Below, in pieces: positions 20,173 through 30,390 of a stretch of 64,000 bases of DNA. Where the stretch lies: the NCBI GenBank assembly GCA_027923505.1, contig BROI01000015.1, positions 434,001 through 498,000 on the forward strand, given 5' to 3'. Numbering within the stretch: position 1 is the first letter of the stretch; each line of letters begins with the position of its first letter. The stretch comes from Mayamaea pseudoterrestris. Taxonomy: Eukaryota > Bacillariophyta > Bacillariophyceae > Sellaphorales > Sellaphoraceae. The translations under genes and the position numbers were made by a program. The notes under the pieces are model-generated. The model searched no databases. It was not told where the DNA came from and saw nothing but the letters and a program-made list of their open reading frames with translations.

Positions 20173-20318
20173 AACTGGACGAAACGAAGCGGGTAATGAA
20201 GGTGTCGAGTCATTTGCGGTGCGATTCGGAAAATCACGACATCATGAGCTCGATGACCGTCGCGGCAGGCATTTTCTCGACTTGCTCTTTTGGTTCCACC
20301 CCTCGACTCATTTAAACC

Positions 20319-21266
20319 ATGCAAAACGGAGGGACTACGTTGACTACTCCGGATGACGAAGAAGAGGCAGATGATAACGATCAACGCGACACTGTTTCTT
20401 TTGACGAAACCGCAGAGAAGTTTAGCGAGGTTCTCGCAACAATTCCTTTCAAGGGCGAGGACACCTATGCTGCAAAGATTGACGCCGACGAATCGGACGA
20501 ACAGAGCGAAGCACTATTAACCACTGCGCATGTTCATCAGGCTTCTAGCGCGCTGAATCCGACCAGCGTGTCGGCAACAGCTGACAATGGAACAGAAGCA
20601 GCGACAATATTCAATGCTTCTCCTCCGCCATTAACAACTGGAATGAATGGAGACGCTCCATATCCAAATCCATCAGCGAACGAGCTGCTAATCGCTCATC
20701 TACCACTGACTCATGCGGCGCCATTTCGGTTCATTGCTAAAGACACATGGATGCGCGTTTGTTACACATGGGCGACGGAGAAGCGATTTAGGGAGCGACA
20801 ACTTTGGGACGTTGTCGATCCGGCTCCAGGTACTCGCATTTACATTCTTTACGACGAAACAATTTTACCAGATGAGCGCATGACGAATCCTCGCGACCCG
20901 CGTTGGGAAATCTGTGGACGCAAGGGACTAAACAGCATCTTTCGCTACAAGCACAGCAGCAAGACAGGGACGGCAAGTTTTACCTTTCCCAACAAGGCTT
21001 TTCAACTCTGCGAGACTCTATACGACAAGTTACTTTTTTGTAACTGGTGGTTATATTTGTCCAAGAGCGAGCATAAGGAAAAGACGAAGCAAATCAAGGC
21101 CAACGCCATGGATGTTGCTGTGCCGACACCCACGTTACGATTTCGCTTGCGAGCACAGGAAGACTCCTTGATCATGTCCGTCCATCGGGCAGCCCAGTCT
21201 CGGTTTCAGATGCAACATTTTCGGCAGCTACGCCAGTGTTATTGCCGATGGTCTTGTCGCACATGA
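20319..21266 (+). CDS. Uncharacterised protein, 3' end uncertain
   Basis: The open frame gives 315 residues from the first ATG, only 147 bp after the TGACGT array. The N-terminal 130 residues are acidic and disordered. The middle (about 135-255) looks folded, with motifs such as DTWMRVCYTWATEKRFRERQ, DPRWEICGRKGLNSIFRY and LLFCNWWLYLSK; I do not recognise the family. The last 30 residues (from about 21172) look less protein-like. An overlapping +1 frame (21172-21381) reads more plausibly as coding, so the true 3' end probably involves an intron, or the gene carries a frame break. There is no signal peptide. Confidence 0.55.
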   Translation: MQNGGTTLTTPDDEEEADDNDQRDTVSFDETAEKFSEVLATIPFKGEDTYAAKIDADESDEQSEALLTTAHVHQASSALNPTSVSATADNGTEAATIFNASPPPLTTGMNGDAPYPNPSANELLIAHLPLTHAAPFRFIAKDTWMRVCYTWATEKRFRERQLWDVVDPAPGTRIYILYDETILPDERMTNPRDPRWEICGRKGLNSIFRYKHSSKTGTASFTFPNKAFQLCETLYDKLLFCNWWLYLSKSEHKEKTKQIKANAMDVAVPTPTLRFRLRAQEDSLIMSVHRAAQSRFQMQHFRQLRQCYCRWSCRT

Positions 21267-21381
21267 GCTGGAAGGTGTTCGCAACGCAATTAATGTACTT
21301 TACAGCAATGCCTCGAGTCTTAACTGGTGTACAGCTAAAGAAGCATATATGGGCCCTGGTGTTGACACTTTGATTGGCCAC
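21172..21381 (+). other. Possible downstream exon of the 20319 gene in another frame
   Basis: Starting just after a stop at 21169, this frame reads through GFRCNIFGSYASVIADGL, HELEGVRNAINVLYSN and EAYMGPGVDTLIGHPFM to a TAA. Codons show the purine-first, pyrimidine-third tendency of coding DNA. I could not find a convincing donor/acceptor pair to join it to the frame at 20319, so it may be a missed exon or the mark of a frame break. Confidence 0.3.
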
Positions 21382-22053
21382 CCATTTATGTAATGTGCCA
21401 GTTGAACCTGCATGATCTCATCCCAGATACTGCTCAGTAGATGCGTAGCGCACTTACTCACTGTCAATCAACTGGTCTACTTTCAAGAGCGAGCTGGTGG
21501 ATTCCTACCCTGCTGGCTTCGCTTCAACTACATGTATTCCAGAGTACTTCGCTGGTGGGTACTGCTTCACTTCTAATCCCGTACACGGTAGGTAAACCCT
21601 CAAAAACTAACATACTACCGGGCCGAACATGTCTGTGTCTGTCGTACTGGGTCTTGTCCGTTTGCGCTTTTGGATGGTTTCAACCATGGTGGGATGGAGC
21701 TCGACCGACAGCATGCCGCTCAATACTCTTTAACGACACGCGACACTTCACCAAAAAGGCTACGAGCCATATTATGAGCATGCTAGGTTCTGCATATAAT
21801 TGTTGGAAGATCTGGTTAAGTCAAGATGAACAAGCCATAGCAACGTCAAGTGTCCTGTTCGAGGACTCCCACAAGCTTTTTCGCGGGAATCCTCGATGCA
21901 GTGAGCGATCAAGAACCGTGGAACATGAAAAGAACGTGCTCTTTCCTCCATTGATGCATCTCTCATGGGTAATTAGCTTGACGACTCCCGGTAGAAGCGT
22001 CTATTGTTTGTTTGCAACCGATTCGATTTGTTGATTCCGCAGCCTAAACCGAC
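21382..22053. other. Intergenic region upstream of the second LRR gene
   Basis: A 198-codon open frame crosses most of this 672 bp stretch on the plus strand, but its composition (many Trp, Cys and His, no recognisable domain) suggests chance or decayed sequence. It also holds the promoter of the LRR gene at 22054. Confidence 0.35.
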
Positions 22054-23670
22054 ATGCAGCCTCTTCCAATCCAACAAGATGTCGATAAGGAGTCGCTTTG
22101 GAGTCGTCTCTGTCAACGATGCCTTCCCAAGACGGCTCTTGGCGCTGGCAAGATGGCTTGCCTCGTTTCCACTTGTGCCATGCTTCTCGGCATGGCCTTG
22201 CTAATCACATCGCAAGTCCTTCAGCACCAGCATGCGCAAGACTCGGCTCCGTCGCAAACTTTTGTCGACACTACCGACTATGACAGTCTTAACCAAGAAT
22301 GGATCCACCTTCGCGAAGAGCTTGTTCCAAACATCACCCTTGTTCTTCCACACTCACCACAGGCGCGCGCTCTCATGTGGCTTTCCGCTTTGAATCAGCA
22401 AAACTCTACCAAGAGTCCATCGCCTCTCCCAATTTCGGAGCGATATGCTCTCGCCGTCCTCTACTACCATTGGACTGGATGGGCTTGGCATATTCCGCAC
22501 GAGAATTCACTTGCGGGAGGAGGCTGGAACTTGACGTACATGGCTCAAGAGATGCAACAACTGCTTGAACGTGGCGGAACAGATGAATGCGAGTGGTTTG
22601 GCGTAACATGCGCGGACAATGCTGCTGCAACTGACGGCGTCAAGACGGTTACGGGCCTGAACATGACGGGAGGGACCAACTTTTTTCTTCGTGGAACCAT
22701 CCCATCCGAGCTGGGACTCTTGAGCAACATGCAAGCCTTTTCAGTGGAAAGCAATCATTTGCTTGGGACGGTCCCGCACGAGCTGAGTGCCTGGTCGGAT
22801 TTGCGAAAGGTCTCTTTTCGCTTTAATTTACTCACTGGACTCGGTGAATCGTACAAGAGTTGGACTCAGCTTGAGGTCTTGGAGTTGGGAGAGAACAAGT
22901 TCCACGGCAACATTTCCTCGGCTGCCTTGCGCAACATGAGCAATTTACATACTCTCACGTTATCCAACAACCGGGAACTGCGCGCAGATGCTCCATTGTT
23001 CATTGATGCTGACAGCATAAATGGACCGCATTGGCCGAAGCTGGAGTACGTCTCGGTGGCTGTCACACAAGTCGAAGTTGACCTTTCATACTTTTCCGCC
23101 AAAAACTACCCCGTCTTGAAGAGCATTGACGCCGGACAAGCTGCATTCGCCGGATCGATCCCTGCGACGATTGGCGGCTTGACACATCTGGAGCTGCTCA
23201 ACATGATCAATCCCGTTGCTGGACAACTAAGCGGTTCGATTCCGTCGGAGATTGGCTTGTTGTCTGACACTCTCACGTTCCTCGCACTTGACGCGAGCGG
23301 CATTTCTGGTAGCATACCGACTGAAGTTGGCGAGCTGACCAATCTGCAACTGTTGAGCGTCATTATGAATTCAATCACTGGCTCCTTCCCGACGGAAATC
23401 GGTAATATGGCAAGTTTGGAACAGCTTTCCGTTTACCAAACCCATCTGACTGGAACCATACCAACTCAGGTCGGTCGTTGCACCAAGCTAGCCGAGCTCC
23501 AGGTCATGTACACTGATCTGACGGGAAGCATGCCGACTGAGATTTGCGCTCTTAAGGATAACACTCAGGATGAGCTCTTTATGATTGCAGCTTCCTGTGC
23601 TGTTAGAGCTAGCTCGGCAACTCAGCGGATGATAACGTGTACTTGCTGCGCCATATGTTACGGCGACTAG
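22054..23670 (+). CDS. Type II membrane leucine-rich-repeat protein
   Basis: Single exon, 538 residues. An N-terminal tail of about 30 residues is followed by one membrane segment (ACLVSTCAMLLGMALLITS, about 34-53), then an ectodomain. It has the same preamble as the LRR proteins at 4473 and 6222 (RYALAVLYYHWTGWAW, then CEWFGVTCADN). About ten LRRs follow with GTIPSELGLLSNMQ, GSIPSEIGLLSDTL, GSIPTEVGELTNLQ and GTIPTQVGRCTKL. The C terminus again carries a Cys cluster (TCTCCAICYGD). It has no kinase or other cytosolic signalling domain. Placement and layout match the 4473 protein, so the two are likely paralogues; ligand and function unknown. Confidence 0.88.
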   Translation: MQPLPIQQDVDKESLWSRLCQRCLPKTALGAGKMACLVSTCAMLLGMALLITSQVLQHQHAQDSAPSQTFVDTTDYDSLNQEWIHLREELVPNITLVLPHSPQARALMWLSALNQQNSTKSPSPLPISERYALAVLYYHWTGWAWHIPHENSLAGGGWNLTYMAQEMQQLLERGGTDECEWFGVTCADNAAATDGVKTVTGLNMTGGTNFFLRGTIPSELGLLSNMQAFSVESNHLLGTVPHELSAWSDLRKVSFRFNLLTGLGESYKSWTQLEVLELGENKFHGNISSAALRNMSNLHTLTLSNNRELRADAPLFIDADSINGPHWPKLEYVSVAVTQVEVDLSYFSAKNYPVLKSIDAGQAAFAGSIPATIGGLTHLELLNMINPVAGQLSGSIPSEIGLLSDTLTFLALDASGISGSIPTEVGELTNLQLLSVIMNSITGSFPTEIGNMASLEQLSVYQTHLTGTIPTQVGRCTKLAELQVMYTDLTGSMPTEICALKDNTQDELFMIAASCAVRASSATQRMITCTCCAICYGD

Positions 23671-23769
23671 TTGGTCATGGCAATCGTTCGTCTGACGGCA
23701 GTTCCATACACATCTAACGTAAAGTTTAACGATTTATTTATTGTTGACACACTTTGTACGCCAACTGCA

Positions 23770-25650
23770 CTACAATCCGCCAAGCAACTGCATAAACTCG
23801 GCTTCCACTTGACTCCATTCCTCCGTTTGCTGTGAAACACTCCCACGCTGCAGCAGCGCATGCACGCAATGCATCCGACTTTCGCTCGAAAGTGCCAACG
23901 AGCCATGTCGCAAGACAGCTCGAGCAGAATTAACCAAATCATGCGTCGTCAGCTCCGGCACTGTCGCAAGAACCCTCGCTAGAGCTAGGCACAGGCGATC
24001 GTCCGACGCAATGTCATCCTTGGGTGGCGGAGTCGCCATGAGTGTTTGCAGAAGCAACGGTAACAGTGTCCGAACCGCCACTGGCGGTACCAAGGCTTGC
24101 TCCAAAACGCGTGTCACCAAGACGCGTCCCTTGCGCAGCTTCAAAAGTAATGCCAACGGCGCCGCGTCGACTTCCGTCGCACTCGTCATTCCAAAGCATT
24201 TGAGCAAACGCTCTAAATGGACCTGAACCGTAAAAGCCGGTACTTGTCCGGGCGCGGCGGTGCGCCAGCATTCCAACACATTGGCGTATGCTTGGTATGC
24301 TTGGTCGCAGTAAATGCGAGCCTTCCAGAGCGACGCGCGTTGCTTGTTTGACGAGTCGTGATCGACCGAAACAGAAGCTACTGTGGGAGCGATTAGTGCC
24401 CGAGGACGAAGCGCATTGGTTTTTAGCACGTGGCCTAGAGTGTGCTTTTCACTGGACCACTCTTGCGCTTTCTTTTGCCGGCTGAGCAGCTCCTCGAGAA
24501 TGTCAGCCTTATTCTTGTAAGCGTCTGGTTGCTGCGCATGTTGGATCGGCGGCGAAAGACCAGTCCGGCATAATAGCTGGTACTGATAGTCGGCTTCGTG
24601 GTCTGTTGGCGCAGACAATAGTGCCTTAAGCATGGAATGCACCACATAGGAAATGTCGCGCGCCGTCATGTACTTGCTTGCAAGTTGCTGTGCCGAAATG
24701 GGTGGCGCTTTTGGATGCGGGTTGCAATATATGCGAGGCATTGTAGCTGGTGGCATCATATGTTGCGCTTGGTGATGATGATGTGGCGGCGCCTGCATCA
24801 TGCGAGACTGCTGCCAAGCAACTGGAGGAGGATGCTGTCCTGGCGCATGTTGAACTGGAGCTGGCATGGCGGGAGCATGACTTTGCGCATTGGCAGCGGC
24901 TTGGTGTATCTTGCGCGGCTCGGCTGGAGTTGGATGAGCGCTTGGCGGAGGGGTTGGCGCCACCATTGCGGCAGATGACGACTCCAACAGCATGCTGTTT
25001 TGCGGTGTATGCGGAAATTTTTGCGGCTGCGGCAGTTCCATAACGTTCATCGATTTCTGTCTTCTTGGATAAGAGTCCAAAGTCCCTGAAGTTGCCGGCT
25101 GCTGAGAAGCTGTAGATGTTGACGTCGCTTGCGGCAATTGCTCTTGCTGGACAAGCTTACTCGCTGCCTCACTGAGCAGCTGCTGACTCGGATCCACTGG
25201 AAGACCGGGCGGCGCAGTAGGGTACAGTCGAGGAGTTGCTGTCAAATCATAATCTTTAAATTCTGAAAAGTCAGCTCCTGGTGATGCTGCCGCGAGACTT
25301 GTCGACTTTCTCGCCGCGTCCGCTGACAAAAAGTCTTCCTCCAAGGCCGACGCCGTGAACCGCTGGAGCGAAAGACTCCAGGCGTCGACTCCAGGCGCGG
25401 CTGCAGCCGCAGAATACTGTGGAATACTGGAATGCGCATGCGACAAGACTAGAGAAGCAGCGGATGAAGGTGTTTCGGTTGGTTGAATGTTGCTAAATCT
25501 CCCTCCCGGCCCCGAGGCGTCAAGTTGCGCTAGCTCCGATTCAAGCTGATCAAGATTCAACCAGCCGGCGTCGCCGTCATCAACTTGCAAATCTGCCAAC
25601 AACTGATTGGCAAACGATGAGAAGATATCGTCCTCATCTCCGAGCGACAT
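23770..25650 (-). CDS. PAT1-like mRNA decay factor
   Basis: Single exon, 626 residues from the ATG at 25650 (an in-frame ATG at 25722 would add 24 residues). PAT1 proteins link mRNA deadenylation to decapping in P-bodies by binding the Lsm1-7 ring, DDX6 and DCP2. The N terminus is acidic (MSLGDEDDIFSSF). A long Pro/Gln/His-rich middle (about 90-330) is typical of the family. The conserved MTARDISYVVHSMLKALL segment (about 345) followed by a D-Y-Y-Q-like stretch matches the PAT1 middle motif, and EKHTLGHVLKTNALRPR matches the next one. The C-terminal region is helical (KGRVLVTRVLEQALVP) as in the alpha-helical PAT1 C-terminal domain. Similarity is scattered through low-complexity sequence, so the call is good but not certain. 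Confidence 0.75.
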   Translation of the reverse strand: MSLGDEDDIFSSFANQLLADLQVDDGDAGWLNLDQLESELAQLDASGPGGRFSNIQPTETPSSAASLVLSHAHSSIPQYSAAAAAPGVDAWSLSLQRFTASALEEDFLSADAARKSTSLAAASPGADFSEFKDYDLTATPRLYPTAPPGLPVDPSQQLLSEAASKLVQQEQLPQATSTSTASQQPATSGTLDSYPRRQKSMNVMELPQPQKFPHTPQNSMLLESSSAAMVAPTPPPSAHPTPAEPRKIHQAAANAQSHAPAMPAPVQHAPGQHPPPVAWQQSRMMQAPPHHHHQAQHMMPPATMPRIYCNPHPKAPPISAQQLASKYMTARDISYVVHSMLKALLSAPTDHEADYQYQLLCRTGLSPPIQHAQQPDAYKNKADILEELLSRQKKAQEWSSEKHTLGHVLKTNALRPRALIAPTVASVSVDHDSSNKQRASLWKARIYCDQAYQAYANVLECWRTAAPGQVPAFTVQVHLERLLKCFGMTSATEVDAAPLALLLKLRKGRVLVTRVLEQALVPPVAVRTLLPLLLQTLMATPPPKDDIASDDRLCLALARVLATVPELTTHDLVNSARAVLRHGSLALSSESRMHCVHALLQRGSVSQQTEEWSQVEAEFMQLLGGL

Positions 25651-27549
25651 GATCAAAAGCGCTTGTATGGTTACACCACAACGCTCTTTCCAAGAAAGTG
25701 GGATGCGAGCAACGATCTTCATGGTGAAGCGCGCCGATCATTTGGGTTCTGAGCTGATGCTTCGCGGTACTCATGATATCTTTGATACCGTGACGTAAAA
25801 AGCAGTGGCAAAAACTTTGATTTCAAGACCACCGGTGGCTGCAGCTCCTCCACCGCCTGCTTTGTCGTGGGTGCGGTGTTGGAGCTCATGAGGTAGGACG
25901 GACGACGATGAGCGATATCCTTGGGGATGGCGTCAGTCTGGGGCGAGTTACAGATGAGGCTTTTCTGAGCGTCGTGGAGGGCGTCATGGGCGATATTGTT
26001 CATTGTCTCCTTTGTCGTTCGGTCGATGATATTGTCAATAGACTTTGGCAAAGATGAGCCAAGTAGTTGAGGTCATTCGACATGCATGCTGCAATCTTAA
26101 TTTGAGCGTCGCAGGGATCTCTCTAAGACGCGCCGCGATCAGCGTGGTGGAGGATTTGTTGCCCGCCTTGATGCCCGCAAGTACGTTTCAAAAGATGGCG
26201 TAATCCTTCGATCCTGCCGCTGCGTAAGATGTGAAGGATTCAGTCGCGCGCTCCCTTGCCGGCGTCGATCATTACATTGACGCACCAGCTGCTCCTTTTG
26301 GTGTAGATTTGCACGTCAATGATCTTGGAATGGTCACTTTGTCTAAAGGTGCAATTGCGCCGGTGTTGAACGCATTACCGCGCTCTTGGATGGCAATCGG
26401 CCGCGGCCGGTAAATAACTCGTTAACAATGATAGTTGCAAGCCCTCTTTTTTCTCATATCAGTCTTTATATTAATTGTTGACTGTATAGGACATTAATGT
26501 GCTTGTAACTCTTTTAGTTAGTTAGTCATTTTTTACTCTAGCATGAGTGATTGTCGAATTATCGAGTGTTTCACACGGGAGAATCCAGAGTATTGGTCCG
26601 ACTCATGTTTAAGTTCTAATACCGGTACGATGGGTCGACGCCGGCAAACGAGCATTTCGCCAACATTTCCATCGACCATGGCCTCTCAAGCATCGCCTCC
26701 CTCGTATACGGCAGCTCTTGGAGCTGTACTTAGTGCAATTAATACACACCTCATTGTCCAGAATGTTCCTTACAATGCTGATCACATCAATGAGGTTGTC
26801 CGCAACGACCAACGTGAAAGGAATGACTACGCCACAATTTGCAGTGAGTTGGCCAAGCTGTTCCCTCATCGGTTGACCTCTTGTGCATTATTAAAAAGGT
26901 AGCCCTTGAGCTGGTAGAAACGCTCGTGCTGCTGCAAAAAAAGGGTCGCGGGTCTGGACGCGGGTCTGGACGAGGCGGTGGACGCGACAAGACGGAATGA
27001 GTGGCCGTATTGATTCTGCTGCCGCTACAATAGAGTACTCGATGCACGCAAGGAATCTTTACATCAAAGAAGAGATGAATATGATATGCTTGTGACTAAA
27101 AAAAAAAGGAGAAGGGGAGCGAATGGCTAGCGGATGCAAAGGTTGATTGGGGCGCATTGGCTGACGCCAAAAAACCCGATGGCGTTGCGCCGAACGAACA
27201 CTTGCCGAGCGACCCCCGATCTAATGGACAACATCTTTCGAAGCAATAAGGCATCACTGAACTAAAAACTTTTCGCTTGCTATGGACATAGGCATTGTAT
27301 ATGCTCTGGGTCGGCAGACGATCCTCCGCTTCCTCAGTCCTCAGTCGCATGAATCACACGGCACATGCGTCATGCGTCGAGCGCATCCTTCCCTTACGTC
27401 ATTGTAAAGTGATCAGCTTTGACGCAACATATATTAGTAGTACATGAATGCAACCATAAATTACACATAATTATCAACTTTAATAGAGAAACCTTTTGCC
27501 AACTCATGATAACCTTCCTTTTTCAAACCACTAACTCGTTCATGCACAG
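25651..27549. other. Gene-poor stretch with decayed coding pieces
   Basis: About 1.9 kb without an intact recognisable gene. It includes a minus-strand open piece at 25719-26051 (protein-like, with KSIDNIIDRTTKETMNNIA but no proper start), the broken gene at 26543-27000, a run of ten A at about 27098, and a minus-strand open piece at 27096-27350. AT-rich DNA lies around 26430-26530. The pieces could be remnants of one or more genes; I could not link them. Confidence 0.4.
26543..27000 (+). pseudogene. Possible broken small gene ending in an RG-rich tail
   Basis: An open frame from 26543 gives 119 residues (with SYTAALGAVLSAINTHLIV and NADHINEVVRNDQRERNDY) and stops at 26902. An overlapping frame continues with IIKKVALELVETLVLLQKK and then an RGG-box-like tail (KGRGSGRGSGRGGGRDKTE) to a stop near 27000. 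Together they look like one small protein with an RNA-binding-style C terminus whose frame is broken at least once, unless an unseen intron removes the break. No family recognised. Confidence 0.35.
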
Positions 27550-28998
27550 TTACAAGCCTGAAGTGTCGCTTGTCTGCATGGCATGCTGACTCGTAGGAGC
27601 GTTAAGAACCATGCGCTCCATGGCTGCAGCCATCTCGGCCTTCATGGCGCTTAATGCCTTGGTCATTGCAACCATCTCGGCCTTCGTGACCAGCTCGGCC
27701 TTCATGGCGCTCAATTCCTTGGTCAGCAACGGCTCCATCAACTTGACCGTTTTCTTGGGAATATTATCGATCTTGTCAAGTGCAAGGAGCACTTGCCCCA
27801 CAAGATCGTCATCATCTGCAAGGTAGTACTGGTGAGAATCTAATGCCCAGAAGGTCTTAGCTATCGCCCGCCAATCTACTTACCGTCCTGTACTTCGACT
27901 TTGAGTGGAAAGCGTTGCGGCGCACGCTTAATGAGCGGCGCAGCTACGGCCAAACGAAAAGAAGCACTCTTAGACATGCGGATATGTAATGGCATGCACA
28001 CTCAAGCGAAAATCGCAGTTGATTCTTACCAAAGGGCTGGTTGAAAGTTTGAGGTGGCTCGTGGGCTGTAGGATACACAACGACAGATGAGATGTCAGCC
28101 TTAATGCTACAGATCACATTCTTTGTACAGACTATTCATTACCTCTGGACGACACGAAATGCCCTGGCCTTGGCATGTGAAAGTCTATCAATTGTTCTTC
28201 CCGAGATTTTTCTGATCGGCAAAGGAAAGTCATAAATGAAGGGTAAGTGTTGAGCTAACTTATCACATTCAAAACGGCAGACACAGCAAGTAAATACCTC
28301 TCTCTGTCTCCCACTCGAAAGACTCCGGATATGCATTGAAGTAGTGGGGCTTGAAACTGATGGCGCTTTCGAATGCAAGACCGTCAAATTCAGCCTTGGC
28401 TTCGTCAATGCTGGGTTTCGGTACGTCCAAGAAGCCATGCATGCTCAAATAAGCCTTGGTAACAACAATTGGAAGCCTATTCAGCGCCATATCCCCAAGA
28501 TGACGAAAAAGATGGATGCAACCCTTCTCTTTCATAGCCAAAAGGCATTCGCCGAGAAGTCCCTTCAATTCTGTGTTAAGAGCACCGCCCGCATCCCAGT
28601 AATTGTAGAGTCTCAGGAGAAAAGAGCCCTTGTCGTCGCTTGCCTTGAACATCAGAAAGATGCTTTCGTACGCCTCCACGTCGGGAGCGAACGCCATGTA
28701 AAACTTCTTTGCGCTTTCGACAGCTTCATCCAGTGAATTCGCATTGGCAAATGCCGACTGAAGGTCATCCGGACGTAGTCCCTGTTTATATTGAAAATGG
28801 AATGCCTTATGGTAAGCATGACAAGGCCAAATTTGACCATTTGAGACGCCGATGAGTCAGATGCGCACTTACACTAGTGCCTTGGCTCGTCTTAAAAAGG
28901 CTAACGGACGCCCCAATGATCACACATTTCGCAAACCGTCCGTGGTCAATTGTGACTGTGCCTGCCACGGAAGCAGACGCCTGCTCCTCTTTCGTCAT
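27550..28998 (-). CDS. Uncharacterised six-exon protein with micro-exons and a C-terminal coiled coil
   Basis: Six exons (28998-28873, 28781-28298, 28211-28143, 28065-28030, 27943-27884, 27815-27550) total 1,041 nt and give 346 residues. All five introns (68-91 bp) have GT-AG ends, and phases fit at every join. Three internal exons are only 69, 36 and 60 nt. The middle part (about 43-205) looks like a helical globular domain, with SLDEAVESAKKFYMAF, DKGSFLLRLYNYWDAGG, IHLFRHLGDMALNRLP and SFKPHYFNAYPESFEWE; I do not recognise it. The last 70 residues form a likely coiled coil with a repeated element (KELSAMKAEL and KALSAMKAEM). An in-frame ATG further upstream (29106) is possible. The gene sits alone inside a decayed, repeat-bearing stretch, yet its exon structure looks intact. 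Confidence 0.7.
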
Positions 28999-29324
28999 GG
29001 TGAAATTGTTCTGCTTGCAAAAAGTTGTGCAAGAAGTAAACGAATGAACTGGTGACTTCCGAGCATCGACGCAACGCAAAAGCAGCCTTGGGATGCACGA
29101 TCGCATTTCCCCGAAAGGTGATGTGAACAGCTGCTGGTCGCATGTTCCAAGGAACTCTCACTGGCGTTGCAACAGGTGCGACGTGAACCCATGGCCAAGA
29201 TTCCTTCGAGATTCAGCGCAATTTCTTTCATTGAGTCAACAACTTCAAGCCAGTGAGAAGGGCAAAAAATGAAAAGTAGATATTGCAAGCCACCTACGTG
29301 ATCTACAACCACGACATAATATAG
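28999..29324. other. Gap upstream of the six-exon gene
   Basis: This 326 bp stretch holds the promoter of the six-exon gene up to the edge of the inverted-repeat element. Short open frames on both strands have no support. Confidence 0.35.
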
Positions 29325-30301
29325 GGAGAGCACCCATCGTGTTAAAAGACGCCGGCCGAGCTAGGTATCTTTATTGTCCGTTCATATTTTCAAACCTCTG
29401 GCGCAAATCAACTTCCGTTGAAGGACCGACCGTCGGATTGATGTGGTTGCCACAAAGCTGCGGCAGTTGCATCGTTGACGATGGGAAACAAAACCTTTAC
29501 AACTGTTACAATTCTGGGTAGTGATTGATAATGCAACAGCATAGATAAGCAACCTTTGACTTTGCAAAGCGAAATGGTGCGCAACTAGTTGATCCAGTCA
29601 AAATCTCAACGTCAACCACCTGTTGACGACGTGATGACGTCCACCGTCAACCGCCTCATTGACCTAGATTGTTGAATGCCAATACAATGTATGAATGCCT
29701 GATACTCAAACTCGATTCATTTTAAAATGTTATTTGTACAGCGCACAGGCATCTCTCGCTTTTTCCAATCAAGGTTTGAGCTTCAAACGGACAAACGTTA
29801 TTGACCTGCATCAGCATCCTTTTTCTGCGACATGCTAATGCACTGCTTAATGGATTCAAGCCAATCTTTCATGTGATCTCTGTTCCTTGTGAAGTATAGA
29901 AGCAAGTTGCAAGTGTGTACTATTGAAAAATGAGAAAATCACTCTAAAGAGCGGCTGCAACTGCGATGAGGAAGGGCCAGATGCAACTTGACCAAAGATG
30001 GAGCAGCAGCGGGACCAATACGACTCGTATGACAAAAGTAATTACACAGATAGATGCCGCTTGACTTAATTAATAGATCTAGTGCTTTAAAGTAATATTC
30101 ATGTACGTTTTGAAAGATGAGTCCATATCCTTGGAGTGCAGAGAGCTCATACGGGTGCATCATCCCTCGTCGACTTGGCTAAAATCTGCCCAAGCCGAAA
30201 CAAAATTGTGAATACATAGTTCTCGCCCGGCTCGATGGAGAGCGGGCCAGTACCGTGTACAAAAGCTCGGCCGGCGTCTTTTAACACGATGGGTGCTCAC
30301 C
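29325..30301. mobile_element. Small non-autonomous DNA transposon-like element with 38 bp terminal inverted repeats
   Basis: The left end 29325-29362 and right end 30264-30301 are inverted copies of each other with one mismatch; the inner 35 bp (29328-29362 and 30264-30298, starting GAGCACCC) are perfect. The 977 bp between the outer edges has no substantial gene. This fits a MITE-like or deletion-derivative DNA transposon. I see no clear target-site duplication beside either end, so the superfamily is open and an inverted duplication without transposition cannot be ruled out. The near-perfect ends suggest a fairly young insertion or maintained pairing. Confidence 0.6.
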
Positions 30302-30390
30302 GATATTACCTATTGCCTCCCTAGCAGTTCGAACCTTTGTTGTCGGCTCGTCATGCGCGTTTCTCATTCACGTGCGTGGACTGACGGATG

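Noticed and set aside
19964-20356. An open frame with internal repeats through the 42 bp array
   Set aside because: The protein repeats follow only because 42 is a multiple of three; the stretch lies between two divergent gene starts and has no coding character outside the repeats.
21441-22034. 198-codon plus-strand frame before the second LRR gene
   Set aside because: Composition is unlike the neighbouring genes and no domain is recognisable; it may be decayed or chance.
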